From Eubacteriales bacterium (GTDB lineage Bacteria > Bacillota > Clostridia > Oscillospirales > Oscillospiraceae), in assembly GCA_030533415.1 (NCBI GenBank), contig JAUNJE010000001.1, positions 89,578-153,577 of the forward strand: 64,000 nucleotides of DNA, in the 5' to 3' direction. This document shows, piece after piece, positions 35,900 through 43,673 of this stretch (positions within the stretch are counted from its first letter, which is position 1; each line of letters begins with the position of its first letter). Position numbers and translations under genes: made by a program. The notes below the pieces were generated by a model. That model was not told the DNA's origin and searched no databases. It was given only the letters and a program-made list of their open reading frames with translations.

Positions 35900-36190
35900 C
35901 GGGGCGGGGGATCGTTTTCGGAGCCTGCCAAATCCCCTGTCCGGGGTTTATTTGGTGAACCTTCACAAGTTTCTGCCCCCAGGAAATCAGAAAGCCTGCC
36001 TGCTCCGGGATAAACCCCGGGAAAGTGGTTTTGAATTTTGGCCGTTTTTACAAAAAAACCGGGCACATCCCCCACGGGAGGGCCGTTCCGAAGAAAAAAT
36101 GTATCCCCCACCGGGGCTTCCGCCACCGCAAAAATTCCAGTATAATGTATTTGCACACATGTGATTTCCTATCCAAAACAAAAGGAAACT
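35900..36190. other. Intergenic region, possible small-RNA promoter
   Basis: No supported gene. On the plus strand a TATAAT (36141-36146) lies about 45 bp ahead of the hairpin at 36191-36218, but its -35 region is poor. Confidence 0.35.
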
Positions 36191-36225
36191 GCCGTACTTT
36201 TTGGGGAAAAAGTACGGCGGCTTTC
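36191..36225. terminator. Hairpin with T-rich tail
   Basis: GCCGTACTTTTT/AAAAAGTACGGC, a 12-bp stem with a GGGG loop, is followed by GGCTTTCTT on the plus strand. It could end a short plus-strand transcript from the TATAAT at 36141. Confidence 0.6.
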
Positions 36226-36297
36226 TTATGTGATTTTTCCCTTGCTGCCTCACTGTAGTCTCATACTATTCCGGCGCTGCGATACGCATTTTTGCCA

Positions 36298-36525
36298 TCA
36301 CCCATCTCCACTAATTTTCCTGATTACTTTACATGGATTTCCCGCCGCCACACAATTTGCCGGAATATCTTTCGTAACGACACTGCCTGCACCGATCACG
36401 GTACCACTTCCTATGGTGATTCCCGGAAGGAGGATACAACCGCCTCTATCCAGCATCCATCTCCGATTACAATGGGAAGTGCGTAGGTCCGGCAAAAATA
36501 CGCCTCCCCTGCCGGATTCCAACCG
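36298..36525 (-). pseudogene. Sugar O-acetyltransferase remnant (left-handed beta-helix), frameshifted and truncated
   Basis: The minus strand carries the C-terminal hexapeptide-repeat part of a maltose/galactoside acetyltransferase: one frame reads [13 protein letters not shown], and the next frame continues [20 protein letters not shown] to the usual [12 protein letters not shown] end. Loss of one base near 36445 separates the two frames. The N-terminal two thirds are missing; the break falls near the IS3 transposase fragment. Confidence 0.7.
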
Positions 36526-36555
36526 AACCTTCTACAACAAGCTGAAAAAGGCAAA

Positions 36556-36690
36556 GAGGATGCAAAGTATATCCAGCTGCCAAGTGCATGATAATGGACC
36601 CATGGAAGGGTCCTGGGGCATTCTAAAGCGGGAACGGTACTATGGCAGACGGTTCACAAGCCACGAAGAACTTGTGCAAAAGCGATGCAG
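36556..36690 (+). mobile_element. IS3-family transposase fragment
   Basis: About 45 residues in one plus-strand frame (HDNGPMEGSWGILKRERYYG then RRFTSHEELV) match the C-terminal DDE region of IS3/IS150-type OrfB, in which an Asp-Asn-x-Pro-Met-Glu motif precedes the LK(T/R)E segment. Everything else of the element is gone. Confidence 0.65.
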
Positions 36691-36884
36691 CGCAACGCTT
36701 TTTACAAACAACAACTCCGCTTCATCGAACACACAGTTCAAAGCCTCCGCAATGGCTGTCGGAGCGGGATTCCGCCGCCATTTTCCCGCTGAACCTCCCG
36801 CAAAAAGCCGGTCAGCGCACTTTGGTCCCCAGGCGCCCCCTGAGTCCGGTAATAGGCAATGGCCTCCTCTAAGCTCCAAGACAT
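36690..36884 (-). pseudogene. Remnant of a small NuoE/HymA-like N-terminal protein
   Basis: Reading starts at an ATG (36884) with GGAGGGGGAGAG upstream and gives SLEEAIAYYRTQGAPGDQSA then LTGFLREVQRENGG. A one-base loss then shifts the frame; the neighbouring frame continues PTAIAEALNCVFDEAELLFV before meeting the IS3 fragment. The first part resembles the N-terminal helical segment of 24-kDa NADH-dehydrogenase/hydrogenase subunits, but the identification is tentative. Confidence 0.45.
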
Positions 36885-36932
36885 GTTCTCTCCCCCTCCC
36901 GCTTTGGCGCTGCTTTGCTATTGTGGGAATTT

Positions 36933-38918
36933 TTATCCATTTAACACCCAGGCTTCCGGATATTCCAGAACCGCCACGCCCCAGCCGGGCACCGTGAGCA
37001 CATCGCCCTCACGATATATATTTCCAGAGAGCAGCTCCCTGCAGTCCGCCGGAACCGGATATCCCGACTCCTGCCCGGCATAATTCAATACATAGCGCAC
37101 CCGCATGCCAAAGTCGTTTTTCCCTTCCTTGATGACCAGCGGCCAGCATACCCCGGGCCGCTGGATATTCATTTTAGAGAGCAGGGCCAGCAGCACGTCT
37201 TGCAGGACACTTTCCTCCAGCATGGTGCCGAGATACGCCGCACTGCCCTTCCCATATGGGTGCCAGGTTACGGCGGCATAATCATGATAGGCCCTATGGC
37301 CATAGCGAAGCAGAATTTCCGCGTCCCCGTCCGGGCGCAGAAGCTCCATCCATTCCCGTGCCCCGGGAACATCCACGGGGATGGTGAAGGTATCATAGGT
37401 CATACCAAATACATCCGTCAGACCGCCGGGCTGCGGTTTTGTCCGAATTTTCAGGTTTTCATCGCAGAAAAAGCTGCGGAAGGTGGCCAGCAAATTGCCG
37501 CCGCCGGCAACATAGCGCCGCAGGGCGTCCAGCAGGGAATCCTCCGCACAGTATATTCCCGGCGCGACCACCAACTCGTAGTCTGAAAAATCCCGAACGG
37601 TATCATCGACGATGTCGCATGGCACATTCAGCCGGAACAGGCCGTCGTAAACCCAGCGCAGAATATCCCCGTAATTGGGACCGGCAAAGGCCGCGCTGTG
37701 CTTCAGCCCTGTCAGGCTGCGGTTGGATACCATCACCGCCGCTTTGCTTTTCCGCTTCAGATTCACCAGATGCGGACCCAGCCGGGCAAACTCCGCCCCG
37801 ATGTCCGCCGCTTCCCGGTAAACCGCCCCCGGGGTAAAGTCGTGGCTGAGGACTCCCTTCCAATGGGACTCAATGCCATTGTGAATGGAATGCCAATGCC
37901 AGTATTCCACCATATTCGCGCCATTGGCGAGATGGGCAAACGCCTGGAGCCGCAGCTGTCCCGGCCAGGGCAGGCAGCCGACAAGCCCCTGGGCCTGGGT
38001 TTCCAGCACAAAGAAATTCTGCCCGTTTTTCAGCCCGCGGGCCAGATCCCCGCCGAAGCTGATTTCCGCTCCCGTCAGCCTGCCCGCCGTGGGATGGTAA
38101 ATATCACAGCCTGCCACCGTGACCGCCGCCGCTTCCCGGAACTGATCCGCGTCCGGCTGCAGGGCGTGGGAGTAGTCCCGCCACTCATAGTCAAAGTTGT
38201 GGGTCACGAACTGTTCCGGACGTCGGTACTCATCCACAATGGAACGCTGCCACAGCAGAAAATCCGTCACAAGCTGGCGCTGGAAGGCCTCGTACTCCGC
38301 AGCCAGGCTGCCGTTGATGGTTCCCCGCACATCCGGCAGGTCCTCCCAGCTTCCCAGGGAATTGCTCCAATAGGCAAGCCCAAAGGCCTGGTTCAGGTTT
38401 TCCACCGTGCCGAATTTCCGGGCCAGCCATTGCCTGAAAAGCTTCTGGGCACGTTCCCCGCAGGTATCATAGTGCTTCGTTTCATTGTCCAGCTGGAAGC
38501 CGATGACATTGTCATAGGGCTGCACCTCCGCCATCAGCCGGCGGATGATCCGCTCGCAGTGGAAGCGGTAGCCCGGATGGGTAATGTCCATATTCTGGCG
38601 GTGGCCGTAACGGCTGGGGCCGTCGTGGGTTTCCGCCAGAATGTCCGGGTATTTTCCCGCCATCCAAGGGGGAATGGCATAGGTCGGCGTGCCCACGATG
38701 ACGCTTATGCCATACTTCTGCGCTCCCCGCAGCATCCGGTGCAGGCTGGTAAAGTCAAACTCCCCATCCCGCGGCTCCCAGGTGCTCCAGGTGGATTCCG
38801 CGATCCGGATCACATTCATGCCCGCCGCCCGCATGAGGCGCATATCCTCATCCACCCGGCTGACAGGCATATATTCGTCATAATAGGCCGCGCCGAAATA
38901 AAGCTTGTCTGTTCTCAT
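36933..38918 (-). CDS. Family 42 beta-galactosidase
   Basis: This cytoplasmic glycosidase of 661 residues removes terminal beta-galactose. It has a TIM barrel, a trimerisation domain (about 390-590) and a small C-terminal domain, as usual for GH42. The acid/base Glu is in FQLDNE (Glu146) and the nucleophile in FFVLET (Glu306). No signal peptide is present. GGAGGGACC precedes the ATG. It sits downstream of a TraX-like gene and a GH53 galactanase on the same strand, which points to degradation of beta-1,4-galactan or galacto-oligosaccharides. Confidence 0.93.
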   Translation of the reverse strand: MRTDKLYFGAAYYDEYMPVSRVDEDMRLMRAAGMNVIRIAESTWSTWEPRDGEFDFTSLHRMLRGAQKYGISVIVGTPTYAIPPWMAGKYPDILAETHDGPSRYGHRQNMDITHPGYRFHCERIIRRLMAEVQPYDNVIGFQLDNETKHYDTCGERAQKLFRQWLARKFGTVENLNQAFGLAYWSNSLGSWEDLPDVRGTINGSLAAEYEAFQRQLVTDFLLWQRSIVDEYRRPEQFVTHNFDYEWRDYSHALQPDADQFREAAAVTVAGCDIYHPTAGRLTGAEISFGGDLARGLKNGQNFFVLETQAQGLVGCLPWPGQLRLQAFAHLANGANMVEYWHWHSIHNGIESHWKGVLSHDFTPGAVYREAADIGAEFARLGPHLVNLKRKSKAAVMVSNRSLTGLKHSAAFAGPNYGDILRWVYDGLFRLNVPCDIVDDTVRDFSDYELVVAPGIYCAEDSLLDALRRYVAGGGNLLATFRSFFCDENLKIRTKPQPGGLTDVFGMTYDTFTIPVDVPGAREWMELLRPDGDAEILLRYGHRAYHDYAAVTWHPYGKGSAAYLGTMLEESVLQDVLLALLSKMNIQRPGVCWPLVIKEGKNDFGMRVRYVLNYAGQESGYPVPADCRELLSGNIYREGDVLTVPGWGVAVLEYPEAWVLNG

Positions 38919-38940
38919 AACGGTCCCTCCTATGAGATTT

Positions 38941-38973
38941 GCGGCAAACCCGGCTGACGATCGGGTTTGCCGC
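38941..38973 (-). terminator. Intercistronic hairpin between traX-like and GH42 genes
   Basis: GCGGCAAACCCG/CGGGTTTGCCGC forms a 12-bp stem with a nine-base loop. It lacks a U-tract on the minus strand, so it may stabilise transcript ends or reduce expression of the downstream gene. Confidence 0.55.
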
Positions 38974-38995
38974 CTTCAAAACGATACCACTGCTC

Positions 38996-39757
38996 TCAGG
39001 CGATCCAATGGGCAATCAAACCCAGGACCAGCAGATGCGCCGGATAGAGGATATAAAAAATGTACTTATTCCAGTGATCTCCCCGCTGGCCGTTATAGCG
39101 GCTCAGGGCAAAGGTGGAAATGGGGCCGGTAACATACATCAGGCTGATGAGGCTTCCCACGGTCAGCTTTGCCTTGGGCTTGTCCCGCAGCAGGTAGTAG
39201 GCCGCGGCCAGCAGCACCTCGCACAGGCCAAAGCCGGACCGCATCAGCCCGCTCCACAAAACCGCCGCGACGACAATCAGCACCTGCATGCCCCGGCTGG
39301 CAGAGAACAGCCTCAGCCCATACAGCATCACAAGGCATACGGTTAGGGTAAACAGCAGGTTTTGGCTGTTCCAGTCAAACCATTGGCCGGTCATGGCAAA
39401 ATCATAGGGGATTTCACTGATTACCGCAAAGATAAGCATCCGCAGAAGGTAGGCCCGGTAGTTCTGGGTATGGACAAAGCCCTCCACCAGCAGGAACGCG
39501 AACACAGGGACTGCCAGGCCCCCCAGCAGCTGGAACACCGCCGCCCAGCTGGACAGAATCATCATCTCCGGGTCGGCGGACAGGATCTCCTGCAGCTGGC
39601 CGTTTGAAAGCAGGCTCATATGGAGCATACCGTTTTGGATCACGGACATGCTGAAGGAGTAAAACAGCATCGTAAGGCAGCCGTACAGCTTCAGGTTCAT
39701 TCCCGTCATGGGAATCCGGGGCAGCCGCCTGCGGCTGCGAAGATCATTATGGGTCAT
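38996..39757 (-). CDS. TraX-family membrane protein
   Basis: This 253-residue protein has about eight membrane helices and the TraX signature region (GLAVPVFAFLLVEGFVHTQN, then LLRMLIFAVISEIPYD, and the C-terminal KYIFYILYPAHLLVL). TraX acetylates F-pilin in Escherichia coli; chromosomal homologues in Firmicutes belong to the membrane acyltransferase type and often lie beside glycosidase genes, without known role. It overlaps the GH53 gene by 4 bp (ATGA), so it is cotranscribed with the galactan enzymes. Acetylation of a sugar or surface polymer is an inference. Confidence 0.85.
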   Translation of the reverse strand: MTHNDLRSRRRLPRIPMTGMNLKLYGCLTMLFYSFSMSVIQNGMLHMSLLSNGQLQEILSADPEMMILSSWAAVFQLLGGLAVPVFAFLLVEGFVHTQNYRAYLLRMLIFAVISEIPYDFAMTGQWFDWNSQNLLFTLTVCLVMLYGLRLFSASRGMQVLIVVAAVLWSGLMRSGFGLCEVLLAAAYYLLRDKPKAKLTVGSLISLMYVTGPISTFALSRYNGQRGDHWNKYIFYILYPAHLLVLGLIAHWIA

Positions 39758-40884
39758 ATTGTACTCCTTCCTGTAAAGTCACGAATGGTTTCCAGACCGG
39801 GCAAAGCATTTCCCCGGTAATCGAACAGGGCTTGGTTTGCCCATTCATTGCCACCGGGGCCTTTTTCTCCGGTGTAGGCCAGGGCGGCATCGTTTGCCCA
39901 CTGGCTTCCGGGAACGGGAATCCAGGCCGCCTCCCAGTAGATAAAGCCCTTGCCCCGCTGCTCCGGGACGGAGCGGATCAGCTCCATCAGGTCCTTCAAA
40001 AACAGGCTCTGGCCCTCCCGGCTCATGGGGTACGGAACGGACTCCGCCAGGCGCCGGTTCGCGGCCATGCCCTTTCGCTCTGAGGCTGTAAGCTTTTCAA
40101 AGCCGGCGTAATCCTCCAGTGTATAGCCCATGGAGGTCTCTGCTACGATCATGTCCTTTCGGTAGCGAAGGGCCAAATCGTTCATATTTTCGCGCAGCTG
40201 GTCCATGGAACCATGCCAGAAGGGATAATAGCTCAGCCCCAGATAGTCGAAGTCCGCTCCGCCTCCGGCGAAATACCGGTCAAACCAGTCCCGGTACACT
40301 TCGTTGTTCCCGCCGTTGTCCAGATGTAGCATGACCTTGGCTTCCGGCGCCGCCTGCCGCACAGCACAAATCCCCGCATTCAGAAAAGCGGTGATCGCGT
40401 CAAAATTGGGATACCGGCCATAGGGCCAGAGCAGGCCCTTGGTGATCTCATTTCCCACAGCCACGATCCGGGGCGCCACGCCCTCCTGTACCAGCGTGCG
40501 CATGACGGAAAGGGTGTAGTCATAGACTGCCCGGACCACCTGCTCCTGAGAAAGCCCCTGCCAGGCCTTCGGCATGGTCTGCTTTCCGGGGTCTGCCCAG
40601 AAATCGCTGTAGTGAAAATCCAGCAGCCAATCCACCCCGGCCTTTTTCAGCCGTTTTGCCATTTGGATGGTACGGGGTAGGTCATTGCTCCCGGCGCCGT
40701 AAGGTTCTCCGTTGGGGGCATAGGGGTCGTTCCACAGCCGCAGCCGCACCAGATTCATTCCATAGCGCTGCAATATCTCAACAGGGTCCCCCGGCCGGCC
40801 CCGGTCATAGAATTTCCCGCCGCAGTTTTCCACTTCCATCAGGGAGGACAGGTCCATTCCCTTGATCCAATCGTTCATAGTCAT
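39754..40884 (-). CDS. Family 53 endo-beta-1,4-galactanase, cytoplasmic form
   Basis: This enzyme of 376 residues hydrolyses beta-1,4-linked galactose chains of pectic galactan. The GH53 signatures are present: acid/base Glu146 in VAVGNEITKGLLWP, nucleophile Glu249 in IVAETSMGY, and the opening KGMDLSSLMEVE. Most GH53 enzymes are secreted, but this one has no signal peptide, so it should act on imported oligosaccharides together with the GH42 enzyme. No transporter is encoded in the window. A MITE copy lies 13 bp upstream of the start, between gene and promoter region. Confidence 0.92.
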   Translation of the reverse strand: MTMNDWIKGMDLSSLMEVENCGGKFYDRGRPGDPVEILQRYGMNLVRLRLWNDPYAPNGEPYGAGSNDLPRTIQMAKRLKKAGVDWLLDFHYSDFWADPGKQTMPKAWQGLSQEQVVRAVYDYTLSVMRTLVQEGVAPRIVAVGNEITKGLLWPYGRYPNFDAITAFLNAGICAVRQAAPEAKVMLHLDNGGNNEVYRDWFDRYFAGGGADFDYLGLSYYPFWHGSMDQLRENMNDLALRYRKDMIVAETSMGYTLEDYAGFEKLTASERKGMAANRRLAESVPYPMSREGQSLFLKDLMELIRSVPEQRGKGFIYWEAAWIPVPGSQWANDAALAYTGEKGPGGNEWANQALFDYRGNALPGLETIRDFTGRSTI

Positions 40885-40896
40885 TCCTCGTTTTCA

Positions 40897-40958
40897 TACT
40901 GTTTCTTTATAAAAATGTTCCATTCTGGCGAATGAAGCTTTTTAATTGAATATCAGTA
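40897..40958. repeat. Short hairpin element of the MITE family, copy 6
   Basis: 62 bp from TACTGTTTCTTTATAAAAAT to GAATATCAGTA, with a CATTCTGGCGAATG centre. It is the inverse of copy 1 and is flanked by AT on both sides. It lies directly upstream of the GH53 gene. Confidence 0.85.
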
Positions 40959-41144
40959 TCCGCTTTGGTCACCGGATTCACAGGCAATCTGCATCCAAAT
41001 ATTGTATTCCTTATCATACCCGTTCTGCCCGCCGCAGTCAACATCCACTTTTCCGGAAGCAGAAATTTTCCCTGCCGCCGTACAGGGTAGAACAGGTCGG
41101 AAAATAACGGCGGCTGACGCTGTCAGCCGCCGTTCAGACTGTCG

Positions 41145-41345
41145 ATAAACCCTCTGGCGCGGGAGCGCCCAAGGCTCCCTTGTGCAAAGGCGACCGAAGG
41201 GAGTGCCTTGCGCTGAGCTGTCACGCGAACAGCGTGACTGAGGGATTGACGCGGTAAAATGTTTCCTTTTCGCCGAAGTCCAATGCGAATTCGTAACATT
41301 CCACTGCACAATCCCTCCGAGGCGGCTTACGCCGCCCCACGGCAG
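41145..41345. repeat. Foldback repeat, left portion (split by IS30)
   Basis: CTGGCGCGGGAGCGCCCAAG then GCTCCCTTGTGCAAAGG, a GTCACGCGAACAGCGTGAC hairpin, GAGGGATT and further on GCACAATCCCTCCGAGGCGG repeat the arrangement of 18250-18500. The remaining arm appears at 43545-43610 on the other side of the IS30 element. Confidence 0.7.
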
Positions 41346-41349
41346 ATTG

Positions 41350-41910
41350 TCAAGCAAGTGCAACACTTTCGAGTAAAATTTCAGCCGGAGTTTTCCAGCC
41401 GAGACATTTTCTGGGACGGTTGTTGATGATGTTTTCAACGCGTTGAATATCATCGTCGGTCACTGTCCTGAAATCAAACCCTTTCGGAAAGAAAAATCTG
41501 ATAATGTCGTTCGCGTTCTCGTTTGTTCCCCGCTGCCACGGTTTATGCGGCTCGGCAAAGTAGACAAGTGTATGTAGGTTCGCTTCTAACTTCCGGAACT
41601 CAGAGAATTCTGACCCATTATCTAAATTTATACTCTTGACAGGCAGCCCAGCCAACAGCTTCTCAATAACCAACCGGGTGCATTCCGCTGTCCGGTTCCT
41701 GAGCAGACCTATTTTCAAAAACCGGCTCCTTCTGTCCACCAGACTCACCAACAACCCTTTCCCAATACCGCCATAAACCGTATCGCCTTCCCAGTCGCCG
41801 ATCCTGGTTCGACAGCGGATCTCCTCCGGCCACTCAGGGATGATACGGTCAGGCTGGATGGTATTATAGTTGGAGTTCCTGGGAAGATTCCTCTTCCCAC
41901 GACGTCTGAT
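41350..41910 (-). pseudogene. IS30 transposase, C-terminal catalytic part
   Basis: The frame reads RRRGKRNLPRNSN..., RIGDWEGDTVYGG, VSLVDRRSRFLKIG, then NLDNGSEFSEF and EPHKPWQRGTNENANDIIR, i.e. the three acidic positions of the IS30 DDE core (in DWEGD, LDNGSEF and GTNENAN). It ends at 41350 within the terminal repeat. It is separated from its N-terminal half by the IS630 insertion. Confidence 0.85.
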
Positions 41911-41918
41911 ACTGATTT

Positions 41919-42422
41919 TTAATTAAAACATTTAAGAATCCACTCTCTACCAGTGATACTAGAAATGGTCTGGTTCGAGAGGGAACAGATGGTGTCGCAA
42001 AGGCGGTCCATGACTTTGTTCAGCGTCGCAAACACTTCGTTGCGGAACCCTCTCTTGCGAATTTCTTTCCAAATCTGTTCGATGGGGTTCATCTCCGGTG
42101 TGTACGGTGGGATATGGAATCGTTCTATGTTTTCCGGGATCTCCAATGCGCCAGACTTGTGCCATGCTGCTCCGTCGCAGCACAGCAGAATGGTATCGTT
42201 CGGGTATGTTCTGGACAAATCTCGCAGAAATTCGTTCATGCAGACCGAGTTGCACTTGGGAAGCACCAGAAAGAAGCTGTCTCCCGTCAGTGGTTCCACT
42301 GCTCCAAAGGCATAGTAATACTCCCGGATATGGTGGCAGGGCACACTAGGTCGTACCCCCTCCCCGCACCAGCAGTATTTGGGCTTGTTGATCCGACCGA
42401 AGCCTGCTTCATCCTGGAACAT
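41919..42422 (-). CDS. IS630 transposase OrfB, DDE catalytic domain
   Basis: This is identical in sequence to the copy at 309-812. It carries the catalytic residues in MFQDEAGFGR, LLCCDGAAWHKS and YTPEMNPIEQIWKEI. Translation is expected as a fusion from OrfA through -1 slippage at the run of seven (T7 on the plus strand at 42479-42485), since the OrfB frame is open well upstream of its first ATG and has no ribosome-binding site. With its partner intact, this copy should be active and could also act on the short elements that share its ends. Confidence 0.9.
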   Translation of the reverse strand: MFQDEAGFGRINKPKYCWCGEGVRPSVPCHHIREYYYAFGAVEPLTGDSFFLVLPKCNSVCMNEFLRDLSRTYPNDTILLCCDGAAWHKSGALEIPENIERFHIPPYTPEMNPIEQIWKEIRKRGFRNEVFATLNKVMDRLCDTICSLSNQTISSITGREWILKCFN

Positions 42423-42454
42423 TAAGCGGATTTTCTTCCCGCTGTGGATAACTT

Positions 42455-42967
42455 TCAGTTCTTCGACTCGGGACTTAATTTTTTTGAGGCCGCAATTTCT
42501 TCACCGCTGGCCTTTTTCGGGTGCTTGCTGCGTGGCATGACTTTGCGCCAACCGTGACGATGCAGTACAAAGTAAATCTGACTGTCGCTGATGGGATGGT
42601 CGACAGCCGCCTGATACGCTGCCTTGATCTCACTGATCTCAACAAGTTCGCCTTTTTCTGCTCTTTCTCGGAAAGACGCAAGAATCTCGGCTTCTTCTTC
42701 CACGCTCATATTGCGGTGATTTCCGCCGTAATGGTTGCCAGCAATCGCTTCAATACCGCCCTTTTTGTATTTCGCTGCCAATTGAGCGGCATAGGCAGAA
42801 TGAAAACCGGTTGCTGCCGCAATTTCCTTACCCTTTGCTCCTTTGGCGCGCATTTCCAATGCTTTCAATCTCGCCTCAGCTCGCTTGTCCTTATTCTCTC
42901 TGCGAGCTTGTGCTATCTCTTCAATTTCTTTTTCACTAAATTTGTATACCTGTGCCATTGTTATCAC
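42455..42967 (-). CDS. IS630 transposase OrfA, DNA-binding domain
   Basis: Complete 170-residue N-terminal half. Residues 1-60 form a first helix-turn-helix (ALEMRAKGAKGKEIAAATGF), followed by a second, winged-type helix-turn-helix around residues 95-150, the standard architecture for IS630/Tc1 transposases. It starts close to the terminal inverted repeat. The C-terminal KKLSPESKN part beyond the A7 run is read only when no frameshift occurs. Confidence 0.9.
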   Translation of the reverse strand: MITMAQVYKFSEKEIEEIAQARRENKDKRAEARLKALEMRAKGAKGKEIAAATGFHSAYAAQLAAKYKKGGIEAIAGNHYGGNHRNMSVEEEAEILASFRERAEKGELVEISEIKAAYQAAVDHPISDSQIYFVLHRHGWRKVMPRSKHPKKASGEEIAASKKLSPESKN

Positions 42968-43025
42968 CCAGATATATTATAGCACATCTTAGTGTAAATG
43001 TTAAATTGTTTTATTAAAAAATAGT

Positions 43026-43453
43026 ATGAGATGGGTTCTTTCGGTGATCTCCGGGAATTTTCCTAACTTTATGTACCGGTAAATGGTAGATACACAAAGC
43101 TGCTTTCTTCCTGGAAACATCTTGTGCCAGCGTTCGCGGATCGTCTCCGGTGACCAGTAACGCTTCAGTCCGGCAACAATATAGTCCCATTCCGGCGTGT
43201 CGGGCTTCAGGGCTTGGCGGTTCTGCTCCCGACGGCGGCGGATATAGAGATTATTCGCCCGCCAGTGATTATACAGGTATTTGTTGTCCGGCTTCTTATG
43301 AGGTTTGTACTTGGCTTTGTTGCGCCTGACCTCCCGGCTGATGGTAGACGGACTGCGTTCCAAAATGGCCGCAATTTCCCGAAAAGATTTCTTCTCTGCC
43401 AAAAGTTTTTGTAGATATTTTCTTTCTTCTAGTGTAAAATGTGTGTAGGACAA
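43026..43453 (-). pseudogene. IS30 transposase, N-terminal part
   Basis: Starting at a TTG (43453) after GAGGTGAG, the frame gives SYTHFTLEERKYLQKLLAEK, a helix-turn-helix (SFREIAAILERSPSTISREV) and WSPETIRERWHKMFPGRKQL, matching the IS30 N-terminal region. After EITERTHL it runs into the IS630 end. Joined across one AT dinucleotide to the fragment at 41350-41910 it reads HLIRRRGKR, an uninterrupted transposase. Confidence 0.85.
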
Positions 43454-43544
43454 TATGCTCACCTCGTGTAATTTGGTTGTGTGGTAACTACATTTTACAC
43501 CATGGTCTGCATATTGTCTCTTTTTATTTCCTGTGTTGCACTTC

Positions 43545-43610
43545 AAATTATAACCTGCCCACCTCCCTTTGCACAAGGGAGGCTTTGGTGCAATGCTAAT
43601 TGGTAAACTT
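43545..43610. repeat. Foldback repeat, right portion (split by IS30)
   Basis: CCACCTCCCTTTGCACAAGG then GAGGCTTTGGTGCAATGC is the outer right arm corresponding to 18440-18475. Together with 41145-41345 it rebuilds one repeat copy if the IS30 is removed. Confidence 0.6.
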
Positions 43611-43673
43611 CTACGTTTCAACTTACTTTTTCGACACTCAGAAAGCCGCAGCATTCCGCTGCGGCCCCGTTTC

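Larger units (their letters stand above)
41911..43025 (-). mobile_element. IS630-family insertion sequence, complete copy
   Basis: 1115 bp, ends ACTATTTTTTAATAAAACA (high-coordinate side) and ACTGATTTTTAATTAAAACA (low-coordinate side) as imperfect inverted repeats. AT flanks both sides (41909-41910 and 43026-43027). The boundary could also be read as a TA duplication, but only the AT reading restores the interrupted IS30 frame. It contains orfA and orfB with the A7 frameshift site. Confidence 0.92.
41356..43543 (-). mobile_element. IS30-family insertion sequence interrupted by IS630
   Basis: Terminal inverted repeats AAGTGCAACAC (41356-41366) and GTGTTGCACTT (43533-43543) enclose the two halves of an IS30-type transposase gene. 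Removing the nested IS630 (41911-43025 plus one AT copy) leaves about 1.07 kb, the normal size for IS30 elements. The element itself sits inside a foldback repeat. Confidence 0.85.

Noticed and set aside
41911-43025. TA target-site duplication for IS630
   Set aside because: Possible by sequence, but the IS30 reading frame is restored only with an AT duplication; kept as an open question in the findings.
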